Shown here: piece by piece, positions 20,347 through 30,991 of the stretch | Layout: each line of letters opens with the position of its first letter | Numbering within the stretch: the stretch's first letter is position 1 | NCBI RefSeq assembly: GCF_000282575.1 | Contig: NZ_AKJA01000120.1 | Coordinates: forward strand, 1 to 54,530 | Length of the DNA stretch: 54,530 bases | Direction of reading: 5' to 3' | Source: Herbaspirillum sp. YR522 | GTDB taxonomy: Bacteria > Pseudomonadota > Gammaproteobacteria > Burkholderiales > Burkholderiaceae_D | Notes under the pieces: model-generated | The model's database searches: none | What the model was told of the DNA's origin: nothing | The model's input: the letters and a program-made list of their open reading frames with translations, nothing else | Program-made: the position numbers and the translations under genes

Positions 20347-20772
20347 ATGGCAATCGAACGTACCCTGTCCATTATCAAGCCTGATGCAGTGGCCAAGAAT
20401 GTTATCGGTCAAATCTACAGCCGCTTCGAAAACGCCGGCCTGAAGATCGTCGCTTCGCGCATGGCCCAACTGTCGCGCGCCGAAGCCGAAGGCTTCTACG
20501 CCGTGCACCGCGAGCGTCCTTTCTTCAAGGACCTGGTCGACTTCATGATCTCCGGTCCGGTCGTGATCCAGGTGCTCGAAGGCGAAGGCGCGATCCTGAA
20601 GAACCGAGACCTGATGGGCGCCACCGATCCGAAGAAGGCAGAAAAGGGCACCATCCGCGCCGATTTCGCCGATTCGATCGATGCCAACGCCGTGCACGGT
20701 TCGGACGCTGAAGAAACCGCCAAGGGCGAGATCGCTTATTTCTTCCCTGCGCTGAACGTCTATTCGCGTTAA
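20347..20772 (+). CDS. ndk: Nucleoside diphosphate kinase
   Basis: Transfers gamma-phosphate between nucleoside tri- and diphosphates (141 aa, standard length). The phosphorylated His is H117 in NAVHGSDA, and KPDAV and the Kpn-loop region are intact. GGAG lies upstream of the ATG. It is the first gene of the conserved ndk-rlmN-rodZ-ispG-hisS cluster. A hairpin (20807-20844) separates it from rlmN. Confidence 0.98.
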   Translation: MAIERTLSIIKPDAVAKNVIGQIYSRFENAGLKIVASRMAQLSRAEAEGFYAVHRERPFFKDLVDFMISGPVVIQVLEGEGAILKNRDLMGATDPKKAEKGTIRADFADSIDANAVHGSDAEETAKGEIAYFFPALNVYSR

Positions 20773-20806
20773 TCTGTACCTGTTTTTGTCGGTTGCCATG
20801 GCCACT

Positions 20807-20844
20807 GCAGGAAGCGGCGCGGCACTCTCGCCGTACCTTCCTGC
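20807..20844 (+). other. Hairpin between ndk and rlmN
   Basis: GCAGGAAG (20807-20814) pairs with CTTCCTGC (20837-20844), with an inner CGGCG/CGCCG stem. It ends 21 bases before the rlmN start and has no T-tract, so it is more likely an RNA processing, stability or translation element than a terminator. Confidence 0.55.
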
Positions 20845-20865
20845 CCTGACCCGACCGAAAGCGTT

Positions 20866-22038
20866 ATGACTACTGCTCTCACCAATCTGCTGGATATGGA
20901 TCCCGCGCAACTCGTCGCTTACTGCGGCGAGTTGGGTGAGAAGCCGTTTCGCGCAAAGCAATTACAACGTTGGATCCACCAGTTCGGCGTCGGCGACTTC
21001 GACCAGATGACCGATCTGGCCAAGTCGCTGCGCGACAAGTTGAAGACCCGCGCCGAAGTACGCGCGCCGGCCATCATCAGTGACCACACCTCTGCCGACG
21101 GCACCCGCAAATGGCTGGTGGACGTGGGGCAGGGCAATGCGGTCGAGGCCGTATTCATTCCCGAAGAAAATCGCGGCACGCTGTGCGTCTCGACGCAGGC
21201 GGGCTGTGCTGTCAATTGCCGCTTCTGTTCCACCGGCAAGCAAGGTTTCAACCGCAATCTCACCGTGGCCGAGATCATCGGCCAGTTGTGGATGGCGGAG
21301 TTCGAATTGCGTCGCACCAAGGGTGTCGAGCCAGGACCCAAGGGCGAGCGCCAGATCACCAATGTGGTGATGATGGGCATGGGCGAGCCGCTGCTCAATT
21401 TCGAGCCGACCGTCACCGCCCTGCGCCTGATGCTCGACGACAATGCCTACGGCCTGTCGCGCCGGCGCGTGACGCTGTCGACCTCCGGCGTGGTGCCGAT
21501 GATCGACCGCCTGTCACAGGAATGCCCGGTGGCGTTGGCAGTGTCGCTGCACGCGTCCAACGATGCGCTGCGCGATTCGCTCATTCCACTCAATCGCAAG
21601 CATCCGCTGCGCGAACTGATGGCTGCGTGCAAGCGCTATCTCGAGTTCGCCCCGCGCGATTTCATCACCTTCGAATATTGCATGCTGGACGGCGTCAACG
21701 ATTCTGACGTCAACGCCCGCGAACTGATCGAACTGGTCACCCAGGGCGATACCGCGATCTCGTGCAAGTTCAACCTGATTCCCTTCAACCCGTTCCCGGA
21801 GTCGGGCCTGAAGCGTTCGCACAATCCGCGCATCAAGGCTTTCGCCCAGATTCTGATGGATGCCGGGATCGTGACCACCATCCGCAAGACGCGCGGCGAC
21901 GATATCGACGCCGCGTGCGGCCAGCTGGCCGGCGAGGTCAAGGACCGCACCCGGGTGCAGGAACGCATGCAGAAGATGGCCGAGTACCAGGAAAAGTTCG
22001 GCCGCGACTTCGGTCGCATCGTGGAGATATCCGGGTGA
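20866..22038 (+). CDS. rlmN: Dual-specificity 23S rRNA/tRNA adenine-C2 methyltransferase RlmN
   Basis: Radical-SAM methyltransferase (390 aa) that forms m2A2503 in 23S rRNA and m2A37 in tRNAs. The 4Fe-4S cysteines C114, C118 and C121 are in [12 protein letters not shown]. The catalytic C351 is in [10 protein letters not shown]. The N-terminal RNA-binding region and the [10 protein letters not shown] and TLSTSGVVP segments are typical. Length is normal. Confidence 0.97.
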   Translation: MTTALTNLLDMDPAQLVAYCGELGEKPFRAKQLQRWIHQFGVGDFDQMTDLAKSLRDKLKTRAEVRAPAIISDHTSADGTRKWLVDVGQGNAVEAVFIPEENRGTLCVSTQAGCAVNCRFCSTGKQGFNRNLTVAEIIGQLWMAEFELRRTKGVEPGPKGERQITNVVMMGMGEPLLNFEPTVTALRLMLDDNAYGLSRRRVTLSTSGVVPMIDRLSQECPVALAVSLHASNDALRDSLIPLNRKHPLRELMAACKRYLEFAPRDFITFEYCMLDGVNDSDVNARELIELVTQGDTAISCKFNLIPFNPFPESGLKRSHNPRIKAFAQILMDAGIVTTIRKTRGDDIDAACGQLAGEVKDRTRVQERMQKMAEYQEKFGRDFGRIVEISG

Positions 22039-22103
22039 CGGCATGGATGTCGAAGTGCCGGCCGTCGCGTTGTGGGCGCGGCGCCGGGGCGCTCCAGAAG
22101 AAT

Positions 22104-22121
22104 CCGGCTGCAGCCGGTTTT
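22104..22121 (+). terminator. Short hairpin after rlmN (possible weak terminator)
   Basis: CCGGC-TGCA-GCCGG (22104-22117) is followed by TTTT and an A-run. It lies 29 bases before the rodZ start. It could attenuate rather than fully stop transcription into rodZ-ispG-hisS. Confidence 0.5.
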
Positions 22122-22149
22122 AAAAAAAGCTTTTTCACGTGGAGCATTG

Positions 22150-23277
22150 ATGAGTGATCAGCAAATGAATGAGGTGCCGTTGTCGCAAGAGGGCGGGGCG
22201 GCACCTCAATCGCCGGCGATTGCGTTGCCGGGTGCTGTGCTGGCCGAGCAACGCCAGAAGAAGGGGTGGACCATCGAGCAGGCGGCCAGCCTGGTCAAGC
22301 TGGCACCGCGACAGGTACACGCCATCGAGACCGACAACTATGCCGCCTTGCCGGGCCTGGCCGTGGCACGCGGGTTCGTGCGCAGTTATGCCAAGGCGCT
22401 CGGGCTGGATGCCGATGCCGTCATCGCCGGCATGCCAAAGGATTCCCCGGTGGCCGCGCGCGACCACATCGTGCCCCAGCATTCACTGTCGACCCCTTTT
22501 TCGGAGGGCCCATTGCCGGCCATGATGCTGGCCAATCGCGGTGGCACCTCGCCGGCGACCGTCATCATCGGCGTACTGGTGCTCATTGCGGTGGCGGGCG
22601 CGGCGGCCGTGCACTGGACCAGCGTGGGCAATGACGTGCCGCAACTGGCCTGGCTCAAGCCACAAGCCGCCGACGCCAATGCCGTCGACGCGTCCCCGGC
22701 CGAGCCGGCCCCGGTTGCCGAAGGCGCTGCGGACACCCCGGTCAATGCGCGGGTCGAGACGCTCGAGCCGGGTGCGGGCGGCAACAATGCCGGCGCGCCG
22801 GCCGAGCCAACGCCGGCGGCCACTATCCCGGCACCGGCCGCGCCGAGCGCGATCGTGCCGGCCACGCCATCGGCCTCGGTGCCGGCGGCGGCACCGTCGG
22901 CTTCGGCAGCATCGACTTCGGCAGCATCGGCTGCGGCAGCGGCGACGCCTGCAGCACCCGCGGCTGCAGACGCTCCAGCCAGTGCCGCGGCAAAAGCGGC
23001 CGACCCGGCTCTTCCCAGCGGCCTGACCATCGTCAACAGTCGCGACCTGTTGCGCCTGACCTTCCGTGAAGACTCGTGGGTCGAGATCCGGCGCGCCGAC
23101 AAGACCACCATCATTTCGCGCCTGCTCAAGGCAGGCACCACCGAAGCCTTCGATGTGGCCGACGCCAGCGTACTGGTGATCGGCAATGCCGCCGGCGTGG
23201 ACGCAACGTTGCGCGGCAAGCCGCTGGAATTGAAGTCCACCAGTGGCAATAACGTCGCGCGCCTGAATCTGAACTGA
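22150..23277 (+). CDS. rodZ: RodZ-like cytoskeletal HTH membrane protein
   Basis: Inner-membrane protein (375 aa) resembling RodZ, which links MreB filaments to the elongation machinery. A cytoplasmic HTH_25 domain (~25-100, LAEQRQKKGWTIEQAASLVK) is followed by one transmembrane segment (ATVIIGVLVLIAVAGAAAV, ~137-156). Next come an Ala/Pro/Ser-rich periplasmic linker (~180-300) and a C-terminal DUF4115 beta domain (~300-375, LLRLTFREDSWVEIRRADK). GGAG precedes ATG 22150. The position before ispG is conserved across proteobacteria. Confidence 0.88.
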   Translation: MSDQQMNEVPLSQEGGAAPQSPAIALPGAVLAEQRQKKGWTIEQAASLVKLAPRQVHAIETDNYAALPGLAVARGFVRSYAKALGLDADAVIAGMPKDSPVAARDHIVPQHSLSTPFSEGPLPAMMLANRGGTSPATVIIGVLVLIAVAGAAAVHWTSVGNDVPQLAWLKPQAADANAVDASPAEPAPVAEGAADTPVNARVETLEPGAGGNNAGAPAEPTPAATIPAPAAPSAIVPATPSASVPAAAPSASAASTSAASAAAAATPAAPAAADAPASAAAKAADPALPSGLTIVNSRDLLRLTFREDSWVEIRRADKTTIISRLLKAGTTEAFDVADASVLVIGNAAGVDATLRGKPLELKSTSGNNVARLNLN

Positions 23278-23283
23278 GCCGTC

Positions 23284-24546
<1,263 letters not shown>

Positions 24547-24618
24547 GCCTGCCCCGTGCGCGGCCGGCATGCGCCGGCGGCGCCATTTTGAAACGAAGAT
24601 ACTATTTCCGGACCCGGT

Positions 24619-26007
24619 ATGTCAGAACAAAAGAAAGTCGAGAAGATCGTCGGCGTCAAGGGCATGAACGATATCCTGCCCGCCGATGCGCCCTTGTGGG
24701 AGCTGTTCGAGAACACCGTGCATTCGGTGCTCAAGAGCTACGGTTTCCAGCAGATCCGCACCCCCATCGTCGAACCGACGGCACTGTTCAAGCGTGGCCT
24801 GGGCGAGGTGACCGACATCGTCGAGAAGGAAATGTATTCCTTCACCGATTCGATGAACGGTGACCACCTGACGCTGCGTCCCGAGAATACCGCGGGCGTG
24901 GTACGCGCCGCGCTCGAACACAACCTGACCTACGACGGCCCCAAGCGGCTGTGGTACGTGGGACCGATGTTCCGCCATGAGCGGCCGCAACGCGGTCGGT
25001 ATCGCCAGTTCCACCAGGTCGGCGCCGAAGCGGTCGGTTTCACCGGTCCCGACATCGATGCCGAGCTGATCATGATGTGCCAGCGCCTGTGGGATGACCT
25101 GGGCCTGGAAAACATCCGCCTGGAACTCAATTCGATCGGCGACGCAGAAGAGCGCAATCGCCATCGGGCCGACCTGATTGCCTACTTCGAACAGCACCGC
25201 GACCTGCTCGACGCCGATGCCCAGCGCCGCCTGCATGCCAACCCCTTGCGCATCCTCGATACCAAGAATCCGGCCATGCAGGACATGGTCAACGCCGCGC
25301 CCAAGCTGCTCGATTACCTGGGTGAGGAATCGTTGGCGCACTTCCAGGGGGTGCAACGGATCCTGCAGCACAACAACGTGCCGTATTCGATCAATCCGCG
25401 CCTGGTGCGTGGCATGGATTACTACAACCGCACCGTGTTCGAGTGGGTGACCGACCAGCTGGGTTCGCAGGGCACGGTCTGCGGTGGCGGCCGCTACGAC
25501 CCGCTGGTCGAGATGTTCGGCGGCAAGCCGACGCCGGCCTGCGGTTTTGCCATGGGCGTGGAGCGCCTGCTGGAACTGATGAAGGCCAGCGGCGAGCAGT
25601 ACGCGCCCAATCAATGCGACGTCTATCTGGTGCACCAGGGCGAAGATGCGCAAATGCAATCTTTCGTATTGGCCGAGCGTTTGCGGACTGCCGGGCTCGA
25701 TGTTGTGCTACATTGCGCATCGGCCAACGGCGGCGGCAGCTTCAAGGCGCAGATGAAGCGCGCCGACGGCAGCGGCGCGGCGTTCGCGGTGATCATCGGC
25801 GAAGACGAGATCAAGGCCGGTACCGCCACCGTCAAGCACCTGCGCCAGGCGCCGGCGGGCGAGGGTGAAGCCGGCGAGGGCCACTCCAACCAGAGCAACC
25901 TGGCCTTCGATGGCGTGGTCGACTACATCGTGGACCAGATCGTCGGTGACCACGACCATGGCCATGATCACGGTCATGGCCACGAGCACGTGCACTACCG
26001 CCCCTGA
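24619..26007 (+). CDS. hisS: Histidyl-tRNA synthetase with His-rich C-terminal tail
   Basis: Class II aminoacyl-tRNA synthetase that charges tRNA-His (462 aa; many bacterial HisRS are 420-430 aa). Motif 1 region (GMNDILP...), motif 2 ([15 protein letters not shown]), the His-specific [15 protein letters not shown] and motif 3 ([13 protein letters not shown]) are all present, followed by the anticodon-binding domain. The extra length comes from a Gly/Glu-rich loop ([13 protein letters not shown]) and an unusual tail in which eight His occupy every second position from 445 to 459, ending YRP. The tail could bind metal, or its eight His codons could make termination sensitive to His-tRNA supply. 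Both are inference. yfgM follows after 60 bp. Confidence 0.96.
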   Translation: MSEQKKVEKIVGVKGMNDILPADAPLWELFENTVHSVLKSYGFQQIRTPIVEPTALFKRGLGEVTDIVEKEMYSFTDSMNGDHLTLRPENTAGVVRAALEHNLTYDGPKRLWYVGPMFRHERPQRGRYRQFHQVGAEAVGFTGPDIDAELIMMCQRLWDDLGLENIRLELNSIGDAEERNRHRADLIAYFEQHRDLLDADAQRRLHANPLRILDTKNPAMQDMVNAAPKLLDYLGEESLAHFQGVQRILQHNNVPYSINPRLVRGMDYYNRTVFEWVTDQLGSQGTVCGGGRYDPLVEMFGGKPTPACGFAMGVERLLELMKASGEQYAPNQCDVYLVHQGEDAQMQSFVLAERLRTAGLDVVLHCASANGGGSFKAQMKRADGSGAAFAVIIGEDEIKAGTATVKHLRQAPAGEGEAGEGHSNQSNLAFDGVVDYIVDQIVGDHDHGHDHGHGHEHVHYRP

Positions 26008-26067
26008 ACCCCGGCGGTTCGCCGCTTTCCATCCATCGTCAACCACATCAGATACTGAACTAGATAA

Positions 26068-26712
26068 ATGGCATACGATCTCGAAGAACAAGAACAGCTC
26101 GACTCCATCAAGGCCTGGTGGGCGAAGTACGGCGCCCTGGCGACCTGGACCCTGATCGTCGTGCTGGCGGCCTATGCCGGCTGGACCGGCTGGAACACGT
26201 ACCAGGGCCGCCAGTCGGCGCAGGCGTCGGTGTTGTACGAAGAGCAGCAGAAGTCCTTGCTGGCCGGCGACAATGCCAAGGTGCAGCGCGCCGCCGGTGA
26301 CATCCAGGACAAGTTCTCGGGTACCGCCTATGCCGGCATGAGCGCCCTGGTGGCCGCCAAGTCGGCCTTCGAAGCCAACGACATCGACACGACCAAGAAG
26401 CAGTTGCAGTGGGTGATCGACCATGGCCGTGGCGCCGAGTACAAGGCCATCGCCGCGGTGCGACTGGCCGGCGTGCTGCTCGATGCCAAGTCCTACGACG
26501 AAGCGCTCAAGGTGCTGTCGGGCGATTACCCGGCCACCTTCGCCGGCGCCATCGCGGATCGGCGCGGCGACGTGCTGCTGGCGCAGGGCAAGCGTGACGA
26601 CGCACGTGCTGCCTACAAGCTGGCGCTGGAGAAGACCGAAGCCAAGGATCCCGGCCGCCAGCTGATCCAGATCAAGCTCGACGCCATCGGTGGCGATACC
26701 CCGACGGCCTGA
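26068..26712 (+). CDS. yfgM: YfgM-like tetratricopeptide membrane protein
   Basis: Single-pass inner-membrane protein (214 aa) of the YfgM family. In E. coli this is a SecYEG-associated factor that helps periplasmic chaperones. The short N-terminal cytoplasmic stretch (YDLEEQEQLDSIKAWWAKYG) is family-typical. A transmembrane helix (~25-45, ATWTLIVVLAAYAGWTGW) is followed by a TPR-like region with repeated Ala-rich helices. It sits between hisS and bamB, the conserved position. Confidence 0.9.
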   Translation: MAYDLEEQEQLDSIKAWWAKYGALATWTLIVVLAAYAGWTGWNTYQGRQSAQASVLYEEQQKSLLAGDNAKVQRAAGDIQDKFSGTAYAGMSALVAAKSAFEANDIDTTKKQLQWVIDHGRGAEYKAIAAVRLAGVLLDAKSYDEALKVLSGDYPATFAGAIADRRGDVLLAQGKRDDARAAYKLALEKTEAKDPGRQLIQIKLDAIGGDTPTA

Positions 26713-26726
26713 CCAGGCATGACTAC

Positions 26727-26756
26727 CGGACGTGCCTGCCGCACGCAGGGCGTCCG
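26727..26756 (+). other. Hairpin between yfgM and bamB
   Basis: CGGACG...CGTCCG with an inner TGCCTGC/GCAGG(G) stem forms a GC-rich hairpin without a T-tract. It is probably an mRNA stability element. Confidence 0.45.
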
Positions 26757-26818
26757 TGCCGGGGGCGACGAACCGCAACCCCGCCGCGAACCCATCCATC
26801 GCTTAGAGGAAAGACAAC

Positions 26819-28015
26819 ATGCGTAGTGCGACAGCATTTGCTGCCCAGGCAACATCCTTTGCCGGCTCCCGGAATGTCGGCAAGCTGGTCCTGAAACTGG
26901 CCGCCGTCGCGGCTGTGGTGTCGCTGTCGGGCTGTGCCTGGTTTTCCGGCAAGAAAGACCCGAATCCGCCGGCACCGCTGGTCGAGTTTGCACAGAAGCT
27001 GCGCGTCAAGACCGCCTGGAACGTGTCGGTCGGCAAGGCCGGCAACTTCAACTTCACCCCGGCCTACGCCGCCGGCAGCGTGTTCGCCGCCGGTGCCGAT
27101 GGCAGCCTGGTGCGCATCAATGCGCAGACCGGCCAGACCGTCTGGCGGGTGCGCAACGAGATCCCGCTGACGGCGGGCGTGGGCACCGATGGCAGCACCG
27201 TGGTGGTGGTGGGCGAGAAAGGCATGATCCAGGCCTACGACGGCGCCGGCAAGCCGACCTGGAAGGCGCAGGCCTCCAGCGAAGTGCTGTCGGCCCCGGC
27301 CGTCGGTGAAGGACTGGTGGTGGTGCGCAGCATCGACAACCGCGTCACGGCCTATGACGCCGACAACGGCACGCGGCGCTGGATGGTCCAGCGCAACGTG
27401 CCATCGTTGACGTTGCGCAACGCGCCCGGCATCGTGATCGGTTCGCAGACGGCCTTCGTGGCGCTGCCGGGCGGTCGCCTGTCGGCCCTGGCCTTGAACA
27501 ATGGCGGCCCGCGCTGGGAGGTGCCGGTGGGCGACCCGCGCGGCACCACCGAGCTGGAGCGTATCTCGGACGTGTCGGGCGTGCCGGCACTGGGCTTGCG
27601 AGACATCTGCGCGGTCGCCTACCAGGGGCGTATCGGCTGCTTTGACTTGCTCAATGGCAATGTGCGCTGGATCAAGGACTTTTCCAGCGACGTCGGCGTC
27701 ACGCTCGACGACAGCAACGTCTACGCCGCCGACGTCGGTGGCGTGGTCACCGAATTCGCACGCGACACCGGTGCGGTAGTGTGGCGCAACGAGCGCCTCA
27801 AGAATCGCCAGTTGTCGAGCCCGATCGCCACCAGCCGCGCGGTGGCCGTGGGTGACTTCGAGGGGTATATCCACTTCCTGTCCCGGGAAGATGGTACCTT
27901 CGTGGCACGCGTGTCCAGCGATGGCAGTCCCATCCAGGCTCCTCCGGTCAATGCCGGGGAGACGGTGGTTTTCCAGACCCGCTCGGGATCCGTGGTAGCA
28001 ATCGCGACCGAGTGA
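26819..28015 (+). CDS. bamB: Outer membrane assembly lipoprotein BamB
   Basis: Lipoprotein of the BAM complex, which inserts beta-barrel proteins into the outer membrane (398 aa). A long N-terminal leader leads to a lipobox LSGC (Cys at ~40). An eight-bladed PQQ-like beta-propeller follows, with repeated G-x-V-x-A and W-R/K-type blade motifs (INAQTGQTVWRV, YDADNGTRRWMV, FDLLNGNVRWIK). AGAGGAAAG precedes the ATG. der follows after 17 bp, as in E. coli. Confidence 0.95.
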   Translation: MRSATAFAAQATSFAGSRNVGKLVLKLAAVAAVVSLSGCAWFSGKKDPNPPAPLVEFAQKLRVKTAWNVSVGKAGNFNFTPAYAAGSVFAAGADGSLVRINAQTGQTVWRVRNEIPLTAGVGTDGSTVVVVGEKGMIQAYDGAGKPTWKAQASSEVLSAPAVGEGLVVVRSIDNRVTAYDADNGTRRWMVQRNVPSLTLRNAPGIVIGSQTAFVALPGGRLSALALNNGGPRWEVPVGDPRGTTELERISDVSGVPALGLRDICAVAYQGRIGCFDLLNGNVRWIKDFSSDVGVTLDDSNVYAADVGGVVTEFARDTGAVVWRNERLKNRQLSSPIATSRAVAVGDFEGYIHFLSREDGTFVARVSSDGSPIQAPPVNAGETVVFQTRSGSVVAIATE

Positions 28016-28032
28016 ACTTGAAGTGAATTGAA

Positions 28033-29373
28033 ATGAAACCGGTAATTGCACTTGTAGGCCGCCCCAACGTCGGCAAATCGACGTTGTTCAATCGGCTCAC
28101 CCGCAGCCGCGACGCGCTGGTGGCGGATTTGCCCGGCCTGACGCGCGATCGACATTACGGCGAAGGCCGGGTTGGCGAACGCCCGTTCCTGGTGATCGAT
28201 ACCGGTGGATTCGAGCCGGTGGCCAAGGAAGGCATCATGCACGAGATGGCCAAGCAGACCAAGCAGGCGGTGGTCGAGGCCGACGTGGTGGTGTTCATCG
28301 TCGACGGCCGCCAGGGGCTCACCCCGCACGACAAGACCATCACCGATTTCCTGCGCAAGTGCGGCCGCCCGGTACTGCTGGTGGTCAACAAATCCGAGGG
28401 CATGAAGTACACCTCGGTGACGGCCGACTTCTACGAACTCGGCATGGGCGACCCGTATGTGATCTCGGCGGCCCACGGCGATGGCGTGGCCGACCTGGTC
28501 GAGGAGGCGCTCAACGTGGTCGAGGCCAACCGGCCCGAGGCCGAACCCGAGCCCGAGGGCCAGGTGCGGGGCATCAAGATCGCCATCGTCGGTCGCCCCA
28601 ATGTGGGCAAGTCGACGCTGGTCAACACCTTGCTGGGCGAAGAGCGCGTGATCGCCTTCGACATGCCCGGCACCACGCGCGACTCGATCGAGATCCCGTT
28701 CGAGCGCGACGGCCAGCAATACACGCTGATCGACACCGCCGGCATCCGTCGCCGCGGCAAGGTGTTCGAGGCGATCGAGAAGTTCTCGGTGGTCAAGACC
28801 CTGCAGTCGATCTCGGACGCCAATGTCGTGCTGCTGCTGCTGGATGCCCAGCAGGATATTTCCGAGCAGGACGCGCACATCGCCGGCTTCATCCTCGAAT
28901 CGGGACGGGCACTGGTGGTCGGCGTGAACAAGTGGGACGGCCTGCAGAGCGACCAGCGCGACGCCATCAAGAACGACATCGACCGCAAGCTCAATTTCTT
29001 GTCGTTTGCCAATACGCACTTCGTCTCGGCGCTCAAGAACAGCGGCATCGGCCCTGTGATGAAGTCGATCAACTCGGCCTACGCCGCCGCCACCGCCAAC
29101 CTCAGCACGCCGCGCCTGACGCGCGCATTGGAGCAGGCGGTGGAACACCAGCAGCCGCCGCGCAAGGGTTCGATCCGTCCCAAGCTGCGCTATGCGCACC
29201 AGGGTGGGCAGAATCCGCCAGTGGTGGTCATTCACGGCAATGCGCTGGATGCCATCAACGATAACTACAAACGTTATCTCGAAAAACATTTCCGGGAAAC
29301 TTTCTCCCTGGTTGGCACTCCACTGCGTATCGAGTTCCGCTCCGGAAAGAATCCATTCTCTCGAGAAAAGTAG
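28033..29373 (+). CDS. der: Ribosome-assembly GTPase Der
   Basis: Double-GTPase required for 50S assembly (446 aa). Two tandem G domains each have GRPNVGKST (K15 and K193), DTGGFE/DTAGIRR switch II motifs and NKSE/NKWD specificity motifs. A C-terminal KH-like domain ends in a basic [15 protein letters not shown] segment. Length is standard. No clear terminator follows, and about 140 bp of AT-rich leader precedes hfq. Confidence 0.97.
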   Translation: MKPVIALVGRPNVGKSTLFNRLTRSRDALVADLPGLTRDRHYGEGRVGERPFLVIDTGGFEPVAKEGIMHEMAKQTKQAVVEADVVVFIVDGRQGLTPHDKTITDFLRKCGRPVLLVVNKSEGMKYTSVTADFYELGMGDPYVISAAHGDGVADLVEEALNVVEANRPEAEPEPEGQVRGIKIAIVGRPNVGKSTLVNTLLGEERVIAFDMPGTTRDSIEIPFERDGQQYTLIDTAGIRRRGKVFEAIEKFSVVKTLQSISDANVVLLLLDAQQDISEQDAHIAGFILESGRALVVGVNKWDGLQSDQRDAIKNDIDRKLNFLSFANTHFVSALKNSGIGPVMKSINSAYAAATANLSTPRLTRALEQAVEHQQPPRKGSIRPKLRYAHQGGQNPPVVVIHGNALDAINDNYKRYLEKHFRETFSLVGTPLRIEFRSGKNPFSREK

Positions 29374-29454
29374 TCGAAAATAACGCTTTAATTTGAGTAC
29401 CGGTTTCGGTTGTCACGGCCAAAATCGTATACATTCATAAAGCATATAGGGGTC

Positions 29455-29477
29455 GCACTTGAATTTTTAAAAAGTGC
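29455..29477 (+). promoter_or_regulatory. Hairpin in the hfq leader with U-rich loop
   Basis: GCACTT (29455-29460) pairs with AAGTGC (29472-29477) around a loop rich in A and T. It ends 39 bases before the hfq start. Hfq autoregulates by binding its own leader in other bacteria, so this is a candidate site. That link is inference. Confidence 0.4.
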
Positions 29478-29515
29478 ATCCAAGTTCAAGATCACAACAA
29501 CACCGTGGAGCTGCT

Positions 29516-29755
29516 ATGAGCAACAAAGGGCAACTGTTACAAGACCCATTTCTGAACGCATTGAGAAAAGAGCACGTTCCCGTCTCTATCTACCTCGTCA
29601 ACGGCATCAAGCTGCAAGGCCAGGTAGAGTCTTTCGATCAATATGTGGTCCTGCTGCGCAACACCGTTACGCAAATGGTCTACAAGCACGCCATCTCGAC
29701 CGTGGTGCCTGCACGCGCGGTCAATCTCAGCCTCGACTCGCCCGACGCCGAATAA
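29516..29755 (+). CDS. hfq: RNA chaperone Hfq
   Basis: Hexameric Sm-like protein that pairs small RNAs with mRNAs (79 aa). Sm1 ([22 protein letters not shown]) and Sm2 ([12 protein letters not shown]) are intact, and the C-terminal tail is short, as in other betaproteobacteria. I chose ATG 29516 (GTGGAG upstream); an ATG at 29474 would add a non-conserved extension. hflX follows closely. Confidence 0.98.
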   Translation: MSNKGQLLQDPFLNALRKEHVPVSIYLVNGIKLQGQVESFDQYVVLLRNTVTQMVYKHAISTVVPARAVNLSLDSPDAE

Positions 29756-29794
29756 TGGCTTATGGAGCCGGCTTGACGCCGTGTGCATCTTAAA

Positions 29795-30919
29795 ATGCGT
29801 GCCGGGTTAGTCGGCCTGGACTTTGGCAAGGGTGACTTTGCCGCAAGTCTGGATGAGTTATTCCTCCTGGCCAAGTCGGCTGGCGCGGAGCCCGTGATGA
29901 CCATCACCGGGCGTCGTGCCAGTCCGGACGCCGCTCTCTTCGTTGGTTCCGGCAAGGCACAGGAAGTCGCCGACGCCGTTGCCGATCTGCAACTCGAACT
30001 CGTCATTTTCAACCACGCCTTGTCGCCTGCCCAGCAGCGCAACCTCGAGCGTGTACTGAAGGTGCGCGTGCTCGATCGCACCAGCCTCATTCTCGACATC
30101 TTTGCGCAACGGGCCAAGAGCCACGTGGGCAAGGTGCAGGTCGAGCTGGCGCAATTGCAGCACCTCGCGACCCGCCTGATTCGCGGCTGGACCCACCTCG
30201 AACGGCAAAAAGGGGGGATCGGCCTGCGCGGACCGGGCGAAACCCAGCTCGAGACCGACCGTCGCCTCTTGGGCGAGCGGGTCAAGGCCTTACGGGCGGT
30301 GCTCGCCAAGTTGCGCAAGCAGCATGCCACGCAGCGTCGTGCGCGGGGGCGCAACGATACATTCTCGGTATCGCTGGTGGGTTATACCAACGCCGGCAAG
30401 TCGACCATTTTCAACGCGGTGGCCAAGGCCGGCGTGTATGCCGCCAACCAGTTGTTCGCCACCCTGGACACGACTTCGCGCCGGGTCTACCTCGGCGATG
30501 CTGGACATGCCGTGGTATCGGACACCGTCGGCTTCATCCGCGAACTGCCGCACCAGCTGGTCGAGGCGTTCCGCGCCACCTTGGAAGAGACCATCCACGC
30601 AGATCTCCTGCTGCACGTGGTGGACGCCGCCAGCCCGGTGCGCATGGAACAGATCGAGCAGGTCAACCTGGTCCTGAAGGAAATCGGCGCCGATCACGTG
30701 CCGCAGATCCTGGTCTGGAACAAGATCGACGCGGCAGGGCTGGAGCCGGCAATCGAGCATGATGAGTATGGTAATATCCAGCGGGTTTTCGTCAGCGCAA
30801 AGTCTGGTGCTGGCCTGGATCTGCTGCGCGAGGCGGTGGCCGCTTCGCTCAAGGCCGCTATGGAGGCGAGGGGCCGCAGCCAATCCCTGCCAGTCGATTC
30901 CGAAGACGTGCGCGCCTGA
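29795..30919 (+). CDS. hflX: Ribosome-splitting GTPase HflX
   Basis: Heat-shock ribosome-rescue GTPase (374 aa). The N-terminal HflX domain is followed by a coiled region with the family signature GGIGLRGPGETQLETDRR, then the G domain with GYTNAGKST (K202), DTVGFIRELPH and NKID. I prefer ATG 29795 (MRAGLVGLDFGK), but a GTG at 29783 adds four residues and cannot be excluded. It is part of the conserved hfq-hflX-hflK-hflC block. Confidence 0.95.
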   Translation: MRAGLVGLDFGKGDFAASLDELFLLAKSAGAEPVMTITGRRASPDAALFVGSGKAQEVADAVADLQLELVIFNHALSPAQQRNLERVLKVRVLDRTSLILDIFAQRAKSHVGKVQVELAQLQHLATRLIRGWTHLERQKGGIGLRGPGETQLETDRRLLGERVKALRAVLAKLRKQHATQRRARGRNDTFSVSLVGYTNAGKSTIFNAVAKAGVYAANQLFATLDTTSRRVYLGDAGHAVVSDTVGFIRELPHQLVEAFRATLEETIHADLLLHVVDAASPVRMEQIEQVNLVLKEIGADHVPQILVWNKIDAAGLEPAIEHDEYGNIQRVFVSAKSGAGLDLLREAVAASLKAAMEARGRSQSLPVDSEDVRA

Positions 30920-30991
30920 GCTTGGCCTCGGTCGTTGTGCGCATTCCTCCTTGGTTCTCTTAATCAATAACTACAGCCGGATCGCAAACGC

